A DNA stretch of 64,000 bases, from contig JAGVVL010000025.1 of NCBI GenBank assembly GCA_018287875.1, forward strand, positions 1 through 64,000, in the 5' to 3' direction. This DNA comes from Nigrospora sphaerica (lineage: Eukaryota; Ascomycota; Sordariomycetes; Amphisphaeriales; Apiosporaceae). The notes under the pieces were generated by a model that saw nothing but the letters and a program-made list of their open reading frames with translations, had not been told where the DNA came from and did no database searches. Positions 10,239 to 18,774 of this stretch are shown here, in pieces; the first letter of the stretch is position 1; each line of letters starts with the position of its first letter. Position numbers and translations under genes: made by a program.

Positions 10239-10859
10239 TCAAGCTGCCTTATCACATCTCGCTTGGATAAGTGATGCGGTGCGCGGCTGTTGGAGCCTCT
10301 TTTCCGAAGCCGCCACTATTTTGTTAAGCCATACGTCTAGGGGCGACACGTAGGCTTCTATTTCTAGTGCCGCAGCTGCTGTCGCCTTGAAGGCCCCTGT
10401 GACCTTACGGAGGCACTCGGTCTGGATATCGCTTAGTGTTTTGGCCCTGTTCTTCGAGGGATGATGGTGCCATTCGAAGGCTCCATAGCCTATAGCGGAC
10501 CGTACGACCGCTGTGTAGACTTGGCGGGCTCGCTGGAGAGACGCGCCCCATGTTGAGGCGGCTATGCGGTGAAGGGGATAGACTTGTGTGGCTATCTTCT
10601 TCGAGATCGAGTGGATGTGGGTGTCCCAGCGGAGGCGTCTATCTACCTGGATGCCGAGGACGCGGCAGGAGTCTTCTGGCTTAATTTCGTGGCCTTCCAG
10701 GGTTATCTTCGTGTCCAGACCCTTTCGTTTCCGGGAGAAGTGGATTAGATGGTATTTCTTAGCTTCGAAGGTCATACCATGACTGATAGCCCATTCTTTA
10801 CAGATCCTGTGGTGGTACTCGTTTGGCTGCTTTCCTTGTTTCCGAAGTATGACAGTCAC
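10239..10859 (-). pseudogene. LINE-B ORF2 fragment with in-frame deletion of the RT core
   Basis: A 206-codon frame starting in reverse transcriptase motif 1 (TVILRKQGKQPNEYH) that jumps directly to the thumb region (RICKEWAISHG). Compared with the full-length LINE-B, about 585 bp (195 codons) are missing, including the motif A aspartate, the PQGSPLSP motif and the FADD catalytic pair. The breakpoint lies at a shared CAC triplet and keeps the frame. The protein could not polymerise DNA. Weak conservation with other LINE-B copies continues to 9745. Confidence 0.8.
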
Positions 10860-11298
10860 TGTTTTCCGGAACGCTCTTGGATATTATCCTATACGCCAGC
10901 ACGTTTCCGCTAGGGAGGCCAAGGCCTGGAGGAGGGCCTTTCCTAGGCGTTTAAGGAATCCGTTCGGAAGCTGGTCTGGTCCAGGCGCCTTCACTGACCT
11001 GCCCTAGCTAGGACGTCTTGGACCTGCTCCGCTGTCACCTTGCAGCCGATGTCGAGAGGCGGTGCGAGCCGGTTTATTATTCGAAAGCCGGGGGGGGGGA
11101 ACCTCTCTCGATAGCATAGCATTGCAACATAGGGAACCTGGCTGTAAATTTACCAGGACTCATATTTTAAAGCTTAATAATGGAAGGAAACAATCTAGCA
11201 ATAAAGGACGGCAAGAACTAATACGTGATAGAAGATTTGCAACGCAAAACACATCACCAATGCCAGCTCGGAGATTTCGAGAAAAGGAAACGAGAATA

Positions 11299-13158
11299 AC
11301 GTAATCGATAAGCGAGTGCAACAGACAAGTGAATGCAACACTAACCAAATTCCACGCGACACTTGCACTAAAACCAAGATTCCATCACAACCAAAGATGC
11401 AGCATAGGAGCGACGAAAAGGATATAATCCTAGCCATTCAGGCTATGGAAAGAGACCCGGAACTTAGCGCCCGCGGCGCTGCAAGGCTTTACAGCGTGGA
11501 CCATACAACCTTATGTCGCCGCCGGCGCGGTCGCCTTTCGCGACGCGATTCTGTACCGAAATCACGAAAACTGACGGACCTGGAGGAATCAACGATTGTT
11601 CAATACGTTCTTGACCTGGACTCTCGCGCTTTCCCTCCAAATCTCGCTCGCGTGGGGGATATGGCCAATCAACTGTTACGCGACCGCGACGCGTCACCGG
11701 TTGGCAAGCGCTGGGCTACAAACTTCGTAAAACGACAACCCGAGCTCCGGACGCGTTTAAATCGGAGATACGACTACCAGAGGGCCCAGTGCGAAGATCC
11801 AGACGCGATAAACGCGTGGTTTCGGCTTATACGGAACATAATCGCGAAGTATGGCGTACAAGAAGCGGATATCTACAACTTCGACGAGACAGGCTTCATG
11901 ATCGGCATCATCTCCGCGGGCATGGTCGTTACAAGCGCTGAGAGGCGTGGAAGGCCGAAGATAGCCCAACAAGGCAATCGGGAATGGATTACAGTGATTC
12001 AAGGCGTCAACTCCCAGGGCTGGGCGATCCCGCCATTCATCATCGTTGCCGGCAAATTCCACCTCTCCTCCTGGTACGAAGATAGCCAGCTACCTGAAGA
12101 CTGGAGGATTTCCGTTAGCGAAAACGGCTGGATAACAAACGAGCGAGGTCTGGAATGGATTCAACACTTCGACCAACACACCAAAGGGCGTACAACCGGG
12201 GCGTATCGTCTTCTCGTCCTCGACGGCCACGAGAGCCACCACTCGACCGCTTTCGAGCTCTATTGCCAAGAAAACAGGATTATTACTTTATGCATGCCTC
12301 CACACTCGTCCCACCTCCTTCAGCCGCTTGACGTCGGTTGTTTTAGTCCGCTCAAGAAAGCATACGGTCGACAAATCGAAGAGTTGATGCGCAGGCATGT
12401 CACGCACATCACAAAGGCTGACTTCTTCCCGGCCTTCTATAAAGCATTCCAAGACGCCTTAACTGCTCAAAATATCCAAGGAGGCTTTCGAGGAGCTGGC
12501 CTTGTCCCTCTCAGCCCAGAAAGTGTCATATCGAAGCTGGATATTAAGCTACGTACGCCGACGCCACCGGAGTCGGTTACAGAGCTGCCCACACCATGGT
12601 TTTCCAAGACACCTGACAACCCAATTGAAGCAACTTCGCAGACGCAATACATTAAGCGTCGCATCTCGCAGCATCAGAATAGCTCGCCGACGTCAATTTA
12701 TCGCTCGATTGACCAGCTTACGAAAGGAACGCAGGGTATAATGCACCAAGTCGCATTACTCCGCGCCGAGGTACAAGACCTTCGACAGGCAAATGAGACG
12801 CTAAGTAAGCGTCGTAAGGCAAAAAGGACACGTTTACACCAAGGAGGATCACTGACGCTACAAGAGGGACAAGATCTTATAAGACAAACAGGCCCTCTAG
12901 AGTACTTACAGCAAGACGGGGAAGAAGATTGTATCGTTGTCGGGGGGGTTCAGCCGAGGCAACAGCGCTGTAGACGATGTGGAAATGGAGGCCATAATGC
13001 ACGTACTTGCGGAACTGATGTCGGTGCATTTCAGGAAGGGGATTCGGAATAAATCAGCTTGATTTGAGCTTTTTTGGTTGAGATATAATGATAATAGTTC
13101 GGTCGGTGAGATTTAGTGTTGCATTCACTTGTCTGTTGCACTCGCTTATCGATTACGT
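11299..13158 (+). mobile_element. Fot1-like transposon, copy 2, 1860 bp
   Basis: It has the same 46-bp terminal inverted repeats as copy 1, with TA duplications at 11297-11298 and 13159-13160. Orientation is opposite to copy 1 and the two are 1558 bp apart, so together they form a long inverted repeat. No RIP-like changes were seen between them. Confidence 0.95.
11397..13052 (+). CDS. Fot1-like DDE transposase (copy 2)
   Basis: The product is identical to the copy 1 product over all 551 residues. The ATG at 11397 is preferred: an apparent longer frame from 11316 begins with GTG inside the terminal repeat. The catalytic aspartates (163, 276, 312) and the C-terminal CX2CX4HX4C knuckle are intact. 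The stop lies 106 bp inside the right end. Because both copies are complete and identical, either may be mobile and may supply transposase to decayed relatives such as the copy at 38356-40550. Confidence 0.95.
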   Translation: MQHRSDEKDIILAIQAMERDPELSARGAARLYSVDHTTLCRRRRGRLSRRDSVPKSRKLTDLEESTIVQYVLDLDSRAFPPNLARVGDMANQLLRDRDASPVGKRWATNFVKRQPELRTRLNRRYDYQRAQCEDPDAINAWFRLIRNIIAKYGVQEADIYNFDETGFMIGIISAGMVVTSAERRGRPKIAQQGNREWITVIQGVNSQGWAIPPFIIVAGKFHLSSWYEDSQLPEDWRISVSENGWITNERGLEWIQHFDQHTKGRTTGAYRLLVLDGHESHHSTAFELYCQENRIITLCMPPHSSHLLQPLDVGCFSPLKKAYGRQIEELMRRHVTHITKADFFPAFYKAFQDALTAQNIQGGFRGAGLVPLSPESVISKLDIKLRTPTPPESVTELPTPWFSKTPDNPIEATSQTQYIKRRISQHQNSSPTSIYRSIDQLTKGTQGIMHQVALLRAEVQDLRQANETLSKRRKAKRTRLHQGGSLTLQEGQDLIRQTGPLEYLQQDGEEDCIVVGGVQPRQQRCRRCGNGGHNARTCGTDVGAFQEGDSE

Positions 13159-13271
13159 TAAGTAAGAAAGAGGTCAAGAAACAGGTAAAGAAGAAACCAG
13201 GAAATCGAAATCGAAAAAAAATCTAAAGACCTAAGCTTCCGTCCTAATCTCACATGAACCATCAATTACCA

Positions 13272-14351
13272 CTACTGTGTTGTGCTTCGCAGTTTTTCGA
13301 CGTCTGGAAGGACTGATGGGGATCTGTCTTTGCCCTCTCGCTTTTTGTTGCACCATTCCTGATGACGGGCTTCACATGCCACCGCAGTAACAAGAATGGC
13401 CGCATCTGCGCTTCCTATTGCCTGAGCTCTGGGTATAAGGACGTTATTGCCGATTTTGAGATCATCTTTCAATGTTGTTAGATTGTTGCCCCAAATTGCT
13501 CGAATAGTTGTTCTTGTCTCCCAGCTTGTTACAATTTCGCCTTGAAGTCTCATCTTGACTTTGACGAACGTTGGTGGGGTTCTTTTTCTACCGTTTTTGT
13601 GAGTCGGCCAGTTGTTGGGGTTCAGCAAGAGTATCGGGCATTCGTCGTTGTTTGGGTACTTCCATGCTACTCCTTGGAATGCAAGAATCTCTGTGACGAC
13701 CCTCTTCCCATTTTCCATCTTCTCCCCAGGCCTGTTGAGTTTGAGGTTATTCGTCTCATCCATGTGTATGGCGCTTTTGACATCCGCTGCCGTTTTTACG
13801 CGAAACTTAGCCGCGTTCCGTGGCCCATCCTGTAGAACAACCAACGCCTTCCCAAAGGGACCGGGTGTCCAACCTATGGGTGTTAAGTCGTCGTCCTCAT
13901 TGCCGAGGGAAATCTGTTTAGAAGCTTGCATTGCTGTAAGAACATCTTCGTCGTCTTCATTGGGTGTTGGCGGTGTCGGTGTTTGATCGTCAGCCTGGAT
14001 TGTGGTATCCAGCTGTGGGACAGCCTTCTTGGCCTTGGGGTTTTCTCTGGACTCCGCTGATGAATCATCTCCTTTTTTGGGTGGAGGCCTTTCGTCCTCT
14101 GGATTTGGAGGGTCTTGTACAAATAACCCCTCTTCCTGCTTCATCTCTTCGTCTTCTGAAAGATCTACATCCATATTTTGAGATGGTTGTGGATTAGTTT
14201 TTGAAGCATTCGGCGCTCCTTCCCTGTCGACCTCTTCTTCTATCCTGCCTGGATCGATTCGAGGCTTATTGGCTGATTGCGAGGCATTCTTTTTAACTCC
14301 CGCTGACACAACAGAATTTCTCCGCGAAGACCGTGTTGCTGGGCCTGCCAT
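13272..14351 (-). CDS. Unknown protein with disordered acidic N-terminus and a conserved-looking C-terminal domain
   Basis: A 359-residue frame. Residues 1-150 are low complexity: basic at first (RSSRRNSVVSAGVKK), then acidic and proline-rich (DLSEDEEMKQEE, DDQTPTPPTPNEDDED). Residues 155-340 look folded (PIGWTPGPFGKALVVLQDG through VLIPRAQAIGSADAAILVTAVACEARHQEWC). There is no signal peptide, membrane segment or catalytic motif I recognise. A TATA-like box lies about 58 bp upstream. The gene starts 113 bp from Fot1 copy 2 and is followed by LINE-A on the other side, so it could be cargo or domesticated material, but nothing in the sequence proves that. I do not recognise the family. Confidence 0.6.
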   Translation of the reverse strand: MAGPATRSSRRNSVVSAGVKKNASQSANKPRIDPGRIEEEVDREGAPNASKTNPQPSQNMDVDLSEDEEMKQEEGLFVQDPPNPEDERPPPKKGDDSSAESRENPKAKKAVPQLDTTIQADDQTPTPPTPNEDDEDVLTAMQASKQISLGNEDDDLTPIGWTPGPFGKALVVLQDGPRNAAKFRVKTAADVKSAIHMDETNNLKLNRPGEKMENGKRVVTEILAFQGVAWKYPNNDECPILLLNPNNWPTHKNGRKRTPPTFVKVKMRLQGEIVTSWETRTTIRAIWGNNLTTLKDDLKIGNNVLIPRAQAIGSADAAILVTAVACEARHQEWCNKKREGKDRSPSVLPDVEKLRSTTQ

Positions 14352-14408
14352 TTTGTATTGGTGATGTGAGTCAAAGAAAATAGGAGGGTAAACTGTGTGT
14401 CGTTCCCG

Positions 14409-14417
14409 TATTTATAA
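14409..14417 (-). promoter_or_regulatory. TATA-like box for the 13272-14351 gene
   Basis: TTATAAATA on the minus strand, 58 bp before the ATG at 14351. Spacing and sequence fit a fungal core promoter. Confidence 0.45.
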
Positions 14418-14680
14418 GTCATCCCCTGATTGAGGCAGTCAAATTCATATCTCCCTGTTTCACAACTTCACGCTGCCAAAAATTACTTTTCATAGTTAGC
14501 GTTCACTTTTCGAGGCTAACACTCTCGGCTTAGGAAGCGTAGAGGTATTGAATACGGCGGAGACGCCATATCCAAAGTACTGCCATCCTAGTCTACGGTC
14601 GGTGACGAAATCGGACTCTTATTTGCACAGCAAGGGGACAAACTCGCTGCTCGGTCCATTGCCTATGTTGAATCACATAC

Positions 14681-14701
14681 TACACACACACACACACACA
14701 A
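14681..14701. repeat. (CA)n microsatellite at the LINE-A 3' end
   Basis: About ten CA units. On the LINE-A strand this reads (TG)n directly after ATAAACT, so it is probably the element's simple-repeat 3' tail, as LINE-B ends in (TAA)n. Confidence 0.6.
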
Positions 14702-15015
14702 GTTTATTACGCCCGGGATGACCCTAGAGGGCAACTATCGCTAGATACATGCCCCATCTAACACTTCCGTCAGCACTCCCAAAGCCCTTCCTGTCATACT
14801 GTTCGCTCGGTCTTCCCAATTGTTCCCTAGAAGCACCCTGCCTGGCTCGTTGAGCCGTTAGTAGCAAATCTACTCGGGGCCGCTTCCCCGAGTGTTCAGA
14901 GTCCTATCCGCGGTGACTGAAGCGCGACCTGCTAGGTTAGTATCTAAGCGCAGAGCTGCTTTTGGGCCTCCTCAGTAAGTGCCGATTAAGCGGCACTTTT
15001 ACTTCGTCCCCTCTT

Positions 15016-15186
15016 CTACTGAAGCCGCCCTGTGGCCATGGCGTATTTGATCGCCGCCTTGACAGCGTCCAGATCGGGCTTCCAATTCTCCTTCTCGTTC
15101 TTTTCCTTCCCTCCGAGGTAAAAGGATAGGTTCCCTCTCTTCATCTCTGTCCACTCCAGCAACTGCTTTCGGTGCCCTGTCCATAG
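15016..15186 (-). pseudogene. C-terminal tail of LINE-A ORF2 cut off by a TAA stop
   Basis: Directly after the TAA at 15187-15189 the frame stays open for 56 more codons (LWTGHRKQLLEW, then LSFYLGGKEK, ending AMATGRLQ) to a stop at 15016. This order follows the usual C-terminus of fungal Tad1-like elements after the FLFRC motif, so the TAA is most likely a recent inactivating change. Confidence 0.7.
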
Positions 15187-18100
15187 TTAGCATCGGAACA
15201 GAAAGTGCTCCACGGTTTCTTCTGCTTGGCCGCATGCGCACTCCGCCGACGGAACAGCTCCAATTTGTGCTAGGTAAAAGTTTAGTCGCGCCTTACCCGT
15301 CCGTAGTTGGATGAGCACGCGTGCCTCTTGGTATGATAACGGATCGTAGAGTAAGCGCGTGTGCGGGCCTGGGAGGGCGGCGTCCACTCGCTTCGAGAAC
15401 ATGCCGCTCTTATCCGGAAGCGACCTATTGGCTTGTTGTCCCCGTCTTGCGGTATTCAAGGTGGTTGCCTTAGCCCGATACGATTTCTTTGCTGGGCTAA
15501 AGTTCGGTAACGTGCTCTGTTGCGCCGCACATTTCGCCATCCGAGCGAGCCCCGAGAGAACTTCGCTATTAGGGGGCGCCCACAACACTTTGACTCTGTT
15601 CCCTTTGCGTCTCAGTTCTTGAATCGCTTCGTAGATGCGCGTGACTTCTCTTTGGCCCGATTGTTGTTGGGGGCGACGGAGCGTTAAGACTGCGGCTTTA
15701 TTACTCGTGAAGATCGCTATGACCCTGTGGGCCATACGCCCCGGCAGTGAGTGTAGGGCGTCTGCTAGCGCCGCCAGCTCGGCCGTGTATGGGTTCTGCT
15801 CTTCTCTCGCGCCTAGCGTCATCGATTTCAGCGTAAACGGTTCGGCGCCGGACACCGAGTCGGGGAGTCGCGTTGCAATGCCCATGCCGACGAGCCCGTT
15901 CCTGGCAGAGCTACTCGTGGCGATCCGTACCGCCCAGCCAGCCTGCGCTAGCTCGGCGAGGTTCGGGTCGTCCGCCTCCACCGACGCCGCCACCCGTTCC
16001 GTCCATGGCTCGATCGCGAATGGGTGGATAGTCTCGATCCGGTCAACCGGGACGGACTGCATATCCCAAGCCAGCCGTTGCATAGGGGACACAAATCGCG
16101 TGAACATTCGGAACCCCACGGTGCGAAGGGGATGGGTCTTCGGCAGTGTGCAGACATCGATCCAAAGCTTCAAGGCACGGCGAGCCCACCGGTCCTCCAC
16201 CGACGGGATACTGGCTTCGGCTTCGGCCACCGCTGTGGTTACGTTCCCGAATGTGCCGACGATCGCTTGCGCGCCCACGTTCTGCACCCGGGTCACCGCC
16301 GGCACCAGTCTCGTGACACACGCGTATCGCCAAACATTGGAAGCGTAGTCCACTACGGGTGCCACCATCGCGGCAAACAGCTGTCGTGCTGTCGCTGGGG
16401 GAAGACCGCTTAGCCGCTTCAGCTCGAGTGCTGCCTCTAGCGCTCTGCTGGATGCCCTAGCAATGTGTTGCTTAAACCGTAGCTTCGTATCCATGATGAC
16501 GCCTAACACTTTGACCTCCTCTTTGGGGTAGACGGCTTCTCCTTTAATGATAAAGGGGGTATCGTCGACTCGGTCCGCTTTCCGGCTGAAGTGGACGATC
16601 GCAGTCTTTTCGGCCTCGAAGGTCGCACCACTTCGTCTCTCCCATGCGAGAGCTCTGTCGATAATCTTCTGGATGCCTTCGCGGTTGACTTGGGCCGTGG
16701 GTCCTGCCACCCATGCCGTATAATCGTCCACGAAAGCGATCGCGCCTCCATTTCGGTCAATTGGATGTTGTACGAGGTCGGCGTTGAAGAAAAGAAAGAG
16801 GATGGGGGAGAGCGGAGACCCTTGTGGCAGCCCAGCTTGGGGGAGCGCTCGGGGTTGGGAACTCTGCCCATTGACCTCAATCGTTGCCGTGCGTCCCGAG
16901 CAGAACGCGTCGATCCATCGCACAAGTCCCTCTGGGATTCGCCGTGCTACCAATCTCTGGAGAAGCCGTTCCTTACATACGCCGTTATAGGCCCCCTTCA
17001 CGTCGAAGCTGATTAGGCTGACGACTTGGCGGCGTCGCCATGCTTTGTAGATGTGCTCCTGGAGTAGTAGCAGGGCCTGTTCCGCCGACCGTCGCTTCCG
17101 TGCGCCAAAGTGGTTCGTAGGTAGCAGCCCGTGCGTCTCGGCCACGTACGAGAGCCTTTCTGCTACAACCGACTCTAGCACCTTTCCGAGCGTGGGCAGT
17201 AACGATATCGGTCGCCAGGCTTTGGCTACTGTGTAGTCCTCCTTTCCTGGCTTCTTCAATGGTATGATTTTCGCGTGCCGCCATTGCGTCGGCAGCCGTC
17301 CTTCCCGGAGGGATTGCTGGAAAAGCGAAAGGATCGAGTGCTGAACTGCTGGCCAGGTCTGCTGCCATACTGCCGCCGGGAGTCCGTCTTCACCCGGTGC
17401 TTTCCATGGTTTAGCCGTGAAGAGAGCGCGCTCGATCTCGTCCAGCGTAATATCAGGCATCGGGACTGCTGCTTGCTCCCCTTGATCGCTTTCCTCTTCG
17501 ATTGAGGTAGGGAGAGGCGGGAAGAACCGACTCAGCAGCTCCTCGGCCTGCTCTTCGGCATTGGTTGTAGTCGAGCCGTCCGCCTTAGTGAGGTGTGGCA
17601 CTTTATCGAAGGAGACACCTTTTCGTGCTTGTAGGTACCGTGCTGCATTCCAGATATTCGACTCGTCCGCTAGGAAGGCCTCCCAGTGGGTCTTCTTCTG
17701 GCGCCGGATCGCCTCGTGGTATTGTTTGGCTGCGTTCCGCGCTGTTCCCTCCAGCGTTGCAATAGAGTGGCCCGCGCGGCGCTCTGCTCGGGCTCGGTTT
17801 CGCCAGTATGTGTAGATGTGGCGCAGTTGCGTAAGGTCTTCTGTCCACCATCTCTTCATGTACGGCGAAGGCTTAGCCCGGGGTGTCAATGCCCGGACCG
17901 CCTCTGTCACGGCTGCCATAAGGCGGTCCGCCTTTTGCTGCACCGTGGGCCCCTCCGGATTGGCACATAATGTTGTCGCAATTCGCGCCTTGATTTCCTT
18001 CCAGGGTGCGTTCTTTAGAAGCAGTCGTTCCTTCTCCGTAGTGCGTGGTACCGAAACGTCGAAGCTCGTCTCGATCGCCCTGTGGTCCGACCCGTGCTCC

Positions 18101-18774
18101 GTTCGGGAGGGCATGCATCGTAGGAGGCTGTCTGCCAGCTTCTCGGTTGCAAGGACTAGGTCAATCGTCGTGGCGCTGTCCCCTTTCTGCCACGTCTTCG
18201 TTCCCCGGGGCAAGAGGCTCCTAAGGCCCACCTCACTTATCAAGTCGATGATCGGATCTGCTTCGCCCTGCCTGATGGCCGAGACCTCGTCTCCTCCCCA
18301 TAGGTAGTCGTGCTGATTGAAGTCCCCGAGCAGCAATACCTCGACTGGAACACCTTCCCTCTGCTGCACCCTGCGGACCGTCCGGCGTAGCATCTGGCAT
18401 GTGGTCTGCAGGGCTAACGGGTCTGTAGGTGGCACGTATACCGACACTACTAACACCTTCCGGTCTGTAAGCCGCACTAACGCTGCCGTTACGTCCGGTG
18501 ACGGCATGGCCACCTGTTCGGCTTCTAGCTCCTTCTTCACCCACAGCATGCTTCGGATCGCCCATCGACCATCGTGGAGGACTGGGGGCACCATCTTTGT
18601 CCAAGCATGGTGGGCCATCGGCACCGTCCAGAGGCGCCCCTCCCTACTCCTCGCTTGCGGTTCCTGGATAGCTAGGACCGCTATATCCTGCATGTTCCTG
18701 TCGTTCATCAGACTCTCGTGCACTGTTGCTTGCCTTCGGACGTTCAGTTGCACCACCCGGAACTCCCTACTCAT
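15187..18774 (-). CDS. LINE-A ORF2: endonuclease / reverse transcriptase / RNase H-like polyprotein
   Basis: Likely start at 18774, giving about 1195 residues; a longer frame from 18840 overlaps ORF1 more deeply. Domains in order: an APE-like endonuclease at about residues 1-220 (LAIQEPQ, LLGDFNQHDYLWGG, GSDHRAIE). The reverse transcriptase follows at about 430-720, with KPWKAPGEDGLP, RPISLLPTLGK, SFDVKGAYN (motif A), LPQGSPLSP and FVDD (motif C). The RNase H-like region spans about 950-1090 with NPYTAELAALADAL but lacks the usual aspartates (ATSSS and IFTSNK where TDGS and TDN are expected). A C-terminal Cys/His motif is CACGQAEETVEHFLFRC. It would nick target DNA and reverse transcribe its own RNA. 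An in-frame TAA removes the last 56 codons. Confidence 0.9.
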   Translation of the reverse strand: MSREFRVVQLNVRRQATVHESLMNDRNMQDIAVLAIQEPQARSREGRLWTVPMAHHAWTKMVPPVLHDGRWAIRSMLWVKKELEAEQVAMPSPDVTAALVRLTDRKVLVVSVYVPPTDPLALQTTCQMLRRTVRRVQQREGVPVEVLLLGDFNQHDYLWGGDEVSAIRQGEADPIIDLISEVGLRSLLPRGTKTWQKGDSATTIDLVLATEKLADSLLRCMPSRTEHGSDHRAIETSFDVSVPRTTEKERLLLKNAPWKEIKARIATTLCANPEGPTVQQKADRLMAAVTEAVRALTPRAKPSPYMKRWWTEDLTQLRHIYTYWRNRARAERRAGHSIATLEGTARNAAKQYHEAIRRQKKTHWEAFLADESNIWNAARYLQARKGVSFDKVPHLTKADGSTTTNAEEQAEELLSRFFPPLPTSIEEESDQGEQAAVPMPDITLDEIERALFTAKPWKAPGEDGLPAAVWQQTWPAVQHSILSLFQQSLREGRLPTQWRHAKIIPLKKPGKEDYTVAKAWRPISLLPTLGKVLESVVAERLSYVAETHGLLPTNHFGARKRRSAEQALLLLQEHIYKAWRRRQVVSLISFDVKGAYNGVCKERLLQRLVARRIPEGLVRWIDAFCSGRTATIEVNGQSSQPRALPQAGLPQGSPLSPILFLFFNADLVQHPIDRNGGAIAFVDDYTAWVAGPTAQVNREGIQKIIDRALAWERRSGATFEAEKTAIVHFSRKADRVDDTPFIIKGEAVYPKEEVKVLGVIMDTKLRFKQHIARASSRALEAALELKRLSGLPPATARQLFAAMVAPVVDYASNVWRYACVTRLVPAVTRVQNVGAQAIVGTFGNVTTAVAEAEASIPSVEDRWARRALKLWIDVCTLPKTHPLRTVGFRMFTRFVSPMQRLAWDMQSVPVDRIETIHPFAIEPWTERVAASVEADDPNLAELAQAGWAVRIATSSSARNGLVGMGIATRLPDSVSGAEPFTLKSMTLGAREEQNPYTAELAALADALHSLPGRMAHRVIAIFTSNKAAVLTLRRPQQQSGQREVTRIYEAIQELRRKGNRVKVLWAPPNSEVLSGLARMAKCAAQQSTLPNFSPAKKSYRAKATTLNTARRGQQANRSLPDKSGMFSKRVDAALPGPHTRLLYDPLSYQEARVLIQLRTGKARLNFYLAQIGAVPSAECACGQAEETVEHFLFRC

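Larger units (their letters stand above)
7636..11109 (-). mobile_element. LINE-B remnant, split by Fot1 copy 1 and internally deleted
   Basis: The 3' tail at 7636-7655 is a short (TAA)n run followed (minus strand) by the LINE-B 3' end. The element resumes at 9743 after the Fot1 insertion and continues to 11109, inside the ORF2 region. It is 5'-truncated: past about 11109 the match to LINE-B stops. Near 11090 a run of about ten G replaces roughly 30 bp of the LINE-B sequence. No target-site duplication is evident. Confidence 0.85.

Noticed and set aside
11316..11396. Longer transposase N-terminus starting in the terminal repeat
   Set aside because: Begins with GTG, and the first true ATG is at 11397, where the helix-turn-helix starts.
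15635..16348. 237-codon plus-strand frame
   Set aside because: Antisense to LINE-A ORF2; composition is that of a reversed coding frame.
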